A DNA stretch of 64,000 nt from Marivita sp046591575 (GTDB lineage Bacteria; Pseudomonadota; Alphaproteobacteria; Rhodobacterales; Rhodobacteraceae): contig NZ_JBIQWA010000004.1 in the NCBI RefSeq assembly GCF_046591575.1, forward strand, positions 124,001 through 188,000. Reading direction: 5' to 3'. Shown here one piece after another: positions 58,866 to 64,000 of the stretch; positions within the stretch are counted from its first letter, which is position 1; each line of letters starts with the position of its first letter. The position numbers were made by a program, and so were the translations under genes. The notes under the pieces are model-generated. The model saw only the letters and a program-made list of their open reading frames with translations, was not told where the DNA came from and did not search any database.

Positions 58866-60193
58866 AAACGCTTATAAAAGACTGCTCATTTATCCTGACG
58901 ATGGATGATGATGAAAGCGAGCTTTCACAAAGAGATATTCTGATCGAAGACGGGATCATCCGGTCCGTGGGCCATGACCATCCAAAGGCGGATCATGTGA
59001 TCGACGGCTCGGGATGCGTCGTGACACCGGGGCTGGTGAACACGCATCACCATCTGTACCAAACCCTCACGCGGGCCGTGCCGGGCGGTCAGGACGCGCT
59101 GCTTTTTGGCTGGCTTCAGACGCTTTATCCCATCTGGGGGCGGTTCGGGCCGGAAGAGATGTATGTCTCGGCGCAGGTCGGCTTGGCCGAGCTGGCGCTG
59201 TCGGGTTGTACGTTGACCTCGGATCATCTGTATCTGTACCCCAATGGTGCCCGGCTGGACGATACGATCGCAGCCGCACAAGAGATCGGGATGCGGTTTC
59301 ATCCAACCCGCGGCGCAATGAGCATCGGCGAAAGTGCCGGAGGTTTGCCGCCCGACGCTTTGGTTGAACATGAAGCAGACATTCTAAACGATTGTATCCG
59401 CGTCATTGATGCCCATCACGATGCGCGCGACGGCGCGATGGTCCGGGTCGGTGTGGCCCCGTGTTCTCCGTTTTCGGTCAGCCGCGATTTGATGCGCGAC
59501 GCGGCGCTTTTGGCGCGGGACAAGGGTGTGATGTTGCACACCCATCTGGCCGAAAATGACGAAGACGTCGCCTACTCACTGGAGCAGTTTGGCTGCCGCC
59601 CCGGTCAATACGCCCAAGACCTTGGCTGGACCGGAGACGATGTCTGGCACGCGCATTGCGTGAAACTGGACGGGCAGGAAATTGATCTTTTTGCGAAATC
59701 CAGAACCGGAGTCGCGCATTGCCCGTGTTCGAACTGCCGGCTTGGCTCTGGCATCGCACCGGTGCGCGCCATGCGGGATGCGGGGGTTCCGGTGGGCCTT
59801 GGTGTCGATGGCTCTGCCAGCAACGATGTCGGAAATCTTGTATCCGAAGCCCGGCACGCCATGCTGTTGCAGCGGGTTGCCAATGGGGCAGATGCCATGA
59901 GCGCGCGAGAAGCGCTGTATATCGCGACACGCGGCGGGGCCGAGGTTTTGAACCGCCCCGACTGTGGACAGATTGCCGTCGGCAAACGCGCGGACATCGC
60001 CATGTGGGATGTGACCGGGATCGAAAGCGCCGGAAGCTGGGACCCGGCGGCATTGGTGCTGGCCGGACCGACGCGGGTCAAACATCTGCTTGTCGAAGGA
60101 CGCCAGATTGTTGATGCCGGGCATGTCACGACGATTGATCTGCCCACCGTGATCGCACGACAAAACGCGCTCGCGCGGCAATTGGCCGGTTAA
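58862..60193 (+). CDS. Amidohydrolase, probable 8-oxoguanine deaminase
   Basis: A 443-residue metal-dependent amidohydrolase. The metal-binding HxH is in TPGLVNTHHHLYQTLTRAVPG, further ligands are in LHTHLAENDEDVAYS and WHAHCVKLDGQEI, and the catalytic Asp is in GVGLGVDGSASNDVGN-like GVPVGLGVDGSASND. The VAHCPCSNCRLGSGIAPVRAMRDAG block is typical of enzymes shown to deaminate 8-oxoguanine to uric acid. A cytosine- or guanine-type deaminase with related substrate remains possible. It overlaps hisN by four bases. Confidence 0.8.
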   Translation: MKTLIKDCSFILTMDDDESELSQRDILIEDGIIRSVGHDHPKADHVIDGSGCVVTPGLVNTHHHLYQTLTRAVPGGQDALLFGWLQTLYPIWGRFGPEEMYVSAQVGLAELALSGCTLTSDHLYLYPNGARLDDTIAAAQEIGMRFHPTRGAMSIGESAGGLPPDALVEHEADILNDCIRVIDAHHDARDGAMVRVGVAPCSPFSVSRDLMRDAALLARDKGVMLHTHLAENDEDVAYSLEQFGCRPGQYAQDLGWTGDDVWHAHCVKLDGQEIDLFAKSRTGVAHCPCSNCRLGSGIAPVRAMRDAGVPVGLGVDGSASNDVGNLVSEARHAMLLQRVANGADAMSAREALYIATRGGAEVLNRPDCGQIAVGKRADIAMWDVTGIESAGSWDPAALVLAGPTRVKHLLVEGRQIVDAGHVTTIDLPTVIARQNALARQLAG

Positions 60194-60270
60194 ACGCCCA
60201 AGCCCCCTTTCCCCCGGCAAGCGATTTGTTAGTGTGCGTGCAAACCTATGCATTTTGAAGGGCCGAGCAG

Positions 60271-61404
60271 ATGGCGCGCATCAAGACCACCCATGTGGGA
60301 TCATTGCCACGCACGCAAAAAGTCGTCGATTTCATCTTTGCCCGCGAAAAAGGCCAGAACTACGACACAGCCGCCTTTGATGCCGCCATGACCGACGCCG
60401 CGGCACAGACCGTGCGCCGTCAGGTCGAGGCCGGGATCGACATCGTTTCAGATGGCGAGACATCAAAGATCAGCTATGCCACCTATGTCAAAGACCGCTA
60501 CACCGGGTTTGACGGCGACAGCCCGCGCAACGCGCCTGCGGACCTCAAGCTGTATCCGACCTTTCTGGAGCGGCTCAAGGACGATGGCGGCACACCGACC
60601 TATGCGCGCCCGATGTGCGTTGGCGAGGTCAAATCCAAAGGCCAGGGAGAGCTGGAGACCGACATTGCCAATCTCAAGGCGGGGATGGCCGAACATGGCG
60701 CCGCCGAGGGTTTTATGAACGCAGCCTCTCCGGGTGTGATTTCGCTGTTTCTGCAAAACGACTATTACCCGACCCGCGACGCCTATCTGGCCGCGCTGGC
60801 CGACGCGATGCGCGAGGAATATCGCACCATCGTGGACAGCGGTTTGATGCTGCAACTCGACTGCCCCGACCTGGCCCTGTCGCGGCACATGCTTTTCACC
60901 GATCTGACCGACGCCGAATTCGTCAAGATCGCCGACGCCCATGTCGAGGCGATGAACCACGCGCTTGACGGAATCGACCCGTCCCGCGTGCGCGTGCATA
61001 TCTGCTGGGGTAATTACGAAGGCCCGCATGTCTGCGACATCGACATGGATACGGTGTTTCCGACCCTGATGAAAGTGAACGCAAGCCAGGTGCTGTTCGA
61101 GACCTCCAATCCCCGCCATGCCCATGAATGGACCGTCTTTCGCGACCGCCGCGCCGAGATTCCGCAGGACAAGGTACTGGTGCCCGGTGTGATCGATTCG
61201 ACCACCAATTTCGTCGAACATCCCGAGGTCGTGGCCCAACGGATCGAACGGTTTGCGGGCATCGTCGGGGCCGACCGGGTGATCGCGGGCAGCGATTGCG
61301 GGTTCGGCACCTTTGCGGGCTTTGGCGCGGTAGACCCCGAAATCGCCTATGCCAAGCTTGCCGCGCTCTCTGACGGGGCCGCGCGGGCGTCGGAGCGCGT
61401 TTGA
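60271..61404 (+). CDS. MetE C-terminal-like cobalamin-independent methyltransferase family protein
   Basis: A 377-residue TIM barrel like the C-terminal catalytic domain of cobalamin-independent methionine synthase, lacking the N-terminal barrel of full MetE. TTHVGSLPRTQKVVDFI, VEAGIDIVSDGETSKISYATYVKDRYTGF, LQLDCPDLALSRH, RVHICWGNYEGPHVCDIDMDTVFPTLMKVNASQVLFETSNPRHAHEW and VIAGSDCGFGTFAGF are visible. His and Cys in HICWGN and SDCGFGT are likely zinc ligands. Such short homologues act on thiols (for example epoxyalkane:CoM-type or methyltransfer). The substrate is unknown. Confidence 0.82.
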   Translation: MARIKTTHVGSLPRTQKVVDFIFAREKGQNYDTAAFDAAMTDAAAQTVRRQVEAGIDIVSDGETSKISYATYVKDRYTGFDGDSPRNAPADLKLYPTFLERLKDDGGTPTYARPMCVGEVKSKGQGELETDIANLKAGMAEHGAAEGFMNAASPGVISLFLQNDYYPTRDAYLAALADAMREEYRTIVDSGLMLQLDCPDLALSRHMLFTDLTDAEFVKIADAHVEAMNHALDGIDPSRVRVHICWGNYEGPHVCDIDMDTVFPTLMKVNASQVLFETSNPRHAHEWTVFRDRRAEIPQDKVLVPGVIDSTTNFVEHPEVVAQRIERFAGIVGADRVIAGSDCGFGTFAGFGAVDPEIAYAKLAALSDGAARASERV

Positions 61405-61407
61405 TCT

Positions 61408-62118
61408 ATGATCGAACCGATTGTCTTTTTGCCCGGCATGATGTGCGACTCGCGCCTGTTCGAGCCGCAAATCCGTGCCTTTTCCGCCACCCACCCGGTG
61501 ACGGTCGCACCGATCACCCATGGGCAACGGGTCGAAGAAATCGCGTCAAATCTGTTATCGGTGCTGCCGCCGAAATATGCTTTGGTCGGGCTGAGCATGG
61601 GCGGGATCGTTGCGATGGAGCTGCTGCGCCGCGCCCCGGATCGCGTTTTGCGCATCGCACTGATGGACACCAATTGTCTGGCTGAAACACCGCAGGTCGC
61701 AGCGAACCGGGAACCGCAGATCATCAAGGTGAAATCCGGCAAGCTGACCGAGGTGATGCGCGACGAATTGAAACCCAATTACCTCGCCCCCGGCCCGCGC
61801 CGCCCGCAGGTGCTGCAGACGGTGATGGATATGGCGCACACATTGGGGCCGGATGTGTTTGTGAACCAGTCCCGTGCCTTACAGCGTCGGCGGGATCAGC
61901 AATCGACCCTGCGCAAGATCAAGCAGCCCGCGCTGGTCATGTGCGGCGCGCATGACGCGCTTTGTCCGGTCAAACGGCATAGTTTCATGGCGGAACTGAT
62001 CCCCCATGCGCGGCTGGTAGTGCTGGAAGAGGCGGGCCATTTGCCAACGCTCGAAGCACCCGACGAGACCAATGACGTGCTTTGGGACTGGCTGCATCAG
62101 CCCTACGTGCTGCGCTAG
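61408..62118 (+). CDS. Alpha/beta fold hydrolase
   Basis: A 236-residue single-domain alpha/beta hydrolase. The nucleophile Ser is in GLSMGGIVAMELL, the acid Asp in CGAHDALCPVKRH, and the catalytic His in EEAGHLPTLEAPDE. The oxyanion region is VFLPGMMCDSRLF. It begins three bases after the MetE-like gene and probably shares its transcript, which hints at action on the same substrate. The exact activity is unknown. Confidence 0.88.
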   Translation: MIEPIVFLPGMMCDSRLFEPQIRAFSATHPVTVAPITHGQRVEEIASNLLSVLPPKYALVGLSMGGIVAMELLRRAPDRVLRIALMDTNCLAETPQVAANREPQIIKVKSGKLTEVMRDELKPNYLAPGPRRPQVLQTVMDMAHTLGPDVFVNQSRALQRRRDQQSTLRKIKQPALVMCGAHDALCPVKRHSFMAELIPHARLVVLEEAGHLPTLEAPDETNDVLWDWLHQPYVLR

Positions 62119-62147
62119 AATATCGAATGGGCACAGCCCATCCGACA

Positions 62148-62168
62148 AAAGCGAGGGGCGCCGCCCCT
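62148..62168. terminator. GC-rich hairpin after the alpha/beta hydrolase
   Basis: GCGAGGGGC and GCCCCTCGC pair around a short centre. On the minus strand T-rich sequence (TTTTGTC) follows. It probably separates this operon from the RNase P RNA gene. Confidence 0.5.
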
Positions 62169-62172
62169 CGCG

Positions 62173-62202
62173 CTCCCCGAGGTATTTTAGGCCCAAAGAA
62201 GC
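62173..62202 (-). repeat. Intergenic roseobacter-type element, copy 3
   Basis: On the minus strand GCTTCTTTGGGCCTAAAATACCTCGGGG resembles the copies at 31459 and 41875 and is followed by the hairpin at 62148-62168, the same order as in copy 2. Confidence 0.5.
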
Positions 62203-62215
62203 GGCACGATCGGAA

Positions 62216-62243
62216 TTGACCTGAGGGATAGGCGTGATTAGGT
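62216..62243 (+). promoter_or_regulatory. Candidate promoter of the RNase P RNA gene
   Basis: TTGACC at 62216 and TTAGGT at 62238 are 16 bases apart and end eight bases before the predicted RNA 5' end, a sigma-70-type arrangement. Confidence 0.6.
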
Positions 62244-62250
62244 GGGGTTT

Positions 62251-62620
62251 GCGCGGAGGGCCGGACGGCCGCCCCTGTCACAAGGGGAGGAAAGTCCGGA
62301 CTCCCTGAAGCAAGGGTGCCGGGTAACGCCCGGGCAGAGCAATCTGACGGAAAGCGCCACAGAGAACAGACCGCCCTGCATGCAGGGCAAGGGTGAAACG
62401 GTGGGGTAAGAGCCCACCGGGGGGCTGGCAACAGTCCCCGCATGGCAAGCCCCACCCGGAGCAATGCCGAATAGGGGGATCGCGCCGCGCGTCGGCAGGG
62501 TCGCTTCAGCCCAGATCCCCGGGTTGGCAGCACGAGGCCACTGGCAACAGTGGTCCCAGATGAATGGTCGTCCCTCCGTTCGCGGAGGACAGAATCCGGC
62601 TTACAGGCCCTCCGCGCGTT
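62251..62620 (+). ncRNA. rnpB: RNase P RNA component
   Basis: A type A bacterial RNase P RNA. The 5' P1 strand GCGCGGAGGGCC pairs with the 3' strand GGCCCTCCGCGC. Conserved region I is GAGGAAAGTCCGGACTCC, and the 3' conserved region is ACAGAATCCGGCTTACA. The GGGTGAAACGGTGGGGTAAGAGCCCACCG block is typical of alphaproteobacteria. The RNA processes tRNA 5' ends with the RnpA protein. Confidence 0.97.
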
Positions 62621-62671
62621 TTCGGGGCCATTATTTCTGGCCGATTTCGGCGGGAACTGACAGCTACGGGG

Positions 62672-62699
62672 TTGACTCGCCCGCGCGCCCGTTTAGAAG
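62672..62699 (+). promoter_or_regulatory. Candidate rpmG promoter
   Basis: TTGACT at 62672 and TAGAAG at 62694 are 16 bases apart and lie about 65 bases before the rpmG ATG. Confidence 0.55.
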
Positions 62700-62763
62700 G
62701 CGCGTTCATACCGGAATTTACGAGGTGCCGCCACGGTGCAAGCCTCGATGCAGGAGACGATCC

Positions 62764-62931
62764 ATGGCGAAGCCGACCACAATCAAAATCCGCCTGAACT
62801 CGACTGCGGGCACAGGTCATTTCTATGTGACCAAGAAAAACGCGCGGACGATGACGGAAAAGATGACAGTGCGCAAATACGACCCCGTCGTGCGCAAGCA
62901 TGTTGAGTATAAAGAAGGCAAAATCAAATAA
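62764..62931 (+). CDS. rpmG: 50S ribosomal protein L33
   Basis: A 55-residue protein, MAKPTTIKIRLNSTAGTGHFYVTKKNARTMTEKMTVRKYDPVVRKHVEYKEGKIK-type, matching L33 over its full length. It has no Cys, so it is the C- form that binds no zinc. The ATG at 62764 follows AGGAGACG. A longer open frame upstream overlaps the RNase P RNA and is not coding. Confidence 0.97.
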   Translation: MAKPTTIKIRLNSTAGTGHFYVTKKNARTMTEKMTVRKYDPVVRKHVEYKEGKIK

Positions 62932-62961
62932 GCCTTCACCTTCACGGACAGTGAAGATTTG

Positions 62962-62992
62962 GCCGCGCGGGGTTTCCTGGCGCGGCTTTTTT
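62962..62992 (+). terminator. Intrinsic terminator of rpmG
   Basis: GCCGCGC pairs with GCGCGGC around an 11-base loop and is followed by a run of six T, 31 bases after the rpmG stop. Confidence 0.9.
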
Positions 62993-63135
62993 GTGTGCCG
63001 CGAATGGCCGGTTGGAGGCCAAACTGTCCGATGCTGCACGTTGCTCCAAAGGCTGCTTTTGGATAAGTTAAGGTACTGCCGCGCATTGACCCCTTAATAA
63101 TGGCGAAGGCGGTGGGCTTTGCTTGGAGGCAGCGT

Positions 63136-64000
63136 ATGACACAGCGCCCTGTCATTCATTTGCGCGGTAGCGAAGTCTTTTACGGCGATACACTCCTTAA
63201 AGGTGTGTCCTCGGATGGCTTCGAATGTTTGGTTGACGACAAATACGGAATGTATGCCCAGAATGTGAAGGGCATTTGGTATTTCCAACAACACGGCGCG
63301 CGCCACACCACACGCTTTGTCACCGCAGATGCAAGTTGCTTTGAAGTTCTTGGTCACGGATATGCCGCTGACGCCGACACCGTTTTCTATTTTGGCATGC
63401 CGATCAAATCGGCGATGCCATCAAGTTTTCGTGTCGTGAGTGACCTTTTTGCGGCAGATGACGGGGCCGTCTATGTCGACAGCAGTGCGGCAGAGGGTTT
63501 TCAAATCTGGACCGATGTCGACGCAGCTAGCCTTCAGTTTTTCGATGCCGAAAAGGGATTTATATCGGAAATTTTTGCGGATCGGTTCCAGATGTATGTC
63601 TTTAACCATCATTTTGTTCAGTACGCCGATCCCCACAGCCCCCGCTACCGCAAGCAGAAAGAGGTGCTCAGGAAGAGGTTNTCTTCTACCATTTCAAAAA
63701 GCACGACGACCCCCGCGTCCAGTATAGCCTGCCCCTACACGATGATAGCTACCTGATCCTGCCAGACGCCGACCCCGGGACGTTCAAGGCCCTCAATGGC
63801 ACCTACGGCCTCGACGAGACTCATGTCTATTGCCTCAATAAAAAGATCACCGCCGATACGGCCGCGTTTCAGGTTCTGGAAGATGCCTTTGGTCACGATT
63901 GTGCGGGTCTTTGGTACAATGGTTTCCACGTGCCCGCGTGCTGCGTTTCAGATGTGAAAATTCATACCACGGAACGAAGCACCTTCGCCTTGGACAAGGA
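63136..64000 (+). CDS. DKNYY-type hypothetical protein, frame interrupted at an ambiguous base, 3'-truncated
   Basis: From ATG 63136 (preceded by GGAGG) the frame codes for repeated DKYGxYxxNxxGxWYF- and DGAVYVD-like segments, the look of DKNYY-family proteins of unknown function. The frame then runs into an unresolved base (n) at 63681 and ends soon after at 63754-63756. The next frame, from about base 63663 on, continues with FYHFKKHDDPRVQYSLPLHDDSYLILPDADPGTF and further repeats up to the window end. One missing base at or beside the n would join the two, so I read this as one gene with a sequencing ambiguity. A true frameshift cannot be excluded. Confidence 0.65.

Noticed and set aside
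62464..62763. N-terminal extension of rpmG
   Set aside because: It overlaps the RNase P RNA, and L33 is complete from 62764.

Overview
The window reads as a chromosome segment of an alphaproteobacterium of the Rhodobacteraceae (roseobacter group). The grounds are gene order and family-specific elements: UPF0262 / low-Mr phosphatase / infA / maf synteny, a 5' dcw cluster led by mraZ, FolE2, a SAM-II riboswitch before metZ, CcsR-type ('cuckoo') hairpin RNAs behind a DUF1127 gene, UpsM-like leader structure before mraZ, and a PpsR/CrtJ-type box before a BciB-like 8-vinyl reductase. The DNA is GC-rich, genes are tightly packed, and ATGA or TGATG stop/start overlaps are common. No transposase, integrase, prophage or CRISPR array is visible.

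Layout. 1-5009 (minus): maf (cut by the window edge), infA, nitrilase-type hydrolase, GNAT acetyltransferase, NTF2-like protein, low-Mr phosphatase, UPF0262, bciB-like reductase. 5144-12835 (minus): dcw cluster mraZ-rsmH-ftsL-ftsI-murE-murF-mraY, with a structured leader upstream. 13524-18681 (plus): cobalamin riboswitch followed by btuC-btuD-btuF-exbB-exbD-exbD-tonB, a complete energised uptake unit without the outer-membrane receptor. 18952-19399: DUF1127 gene and two double-hairpin RNAs, then valS. 22870-31410 (minus): LLM flavin oxidoreductase, ThDP enzyme, TrkH, BenE, FolE2 and SAM-II/metZ. 31552-40158: uvrD, an alpha-hydroxy-acid oxidase, pyruvate carboxylase and an acetamidase/formamidase. 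40370-44363: two tRNA-Gly and the histidine block hisB-hisH-(DUF2147)-hisA-hisF-hisE.

44563-46426 is the most unusual part. A 140-residue protein made of two related modules, each carrying a CCSGH[D/N] motif, is followed after one base by a DUF692 (MNIO) enzyme fused to a C-terminal domain resembling the separate partner proteins of MNIO systems. This looks like a compact RiPP precursor/enzyme cassette of a kind I do not recognise as characterised.

46445-64000: CoA-binding protein, DUF2235 protein, an orphan molybdenum hydroxylase large subunit, YciB, EamA transporter, ftsY, a small secreted Cys-containing protein, a Bax-inhibitor-1 family protein, a second DUF1127 gene divergent from a LysR regulator, a quinone oxidoreductase, an XRE regulator with hisN and an 8-oxoguanine deaminase-like enzyme, a MetE-like protein, an alpha/beta hydrolase, the RNase P RNA, rpmG, and a DKNYY-type protein that is interrupted by an ambiguous base with a frame change and runs off the edge.
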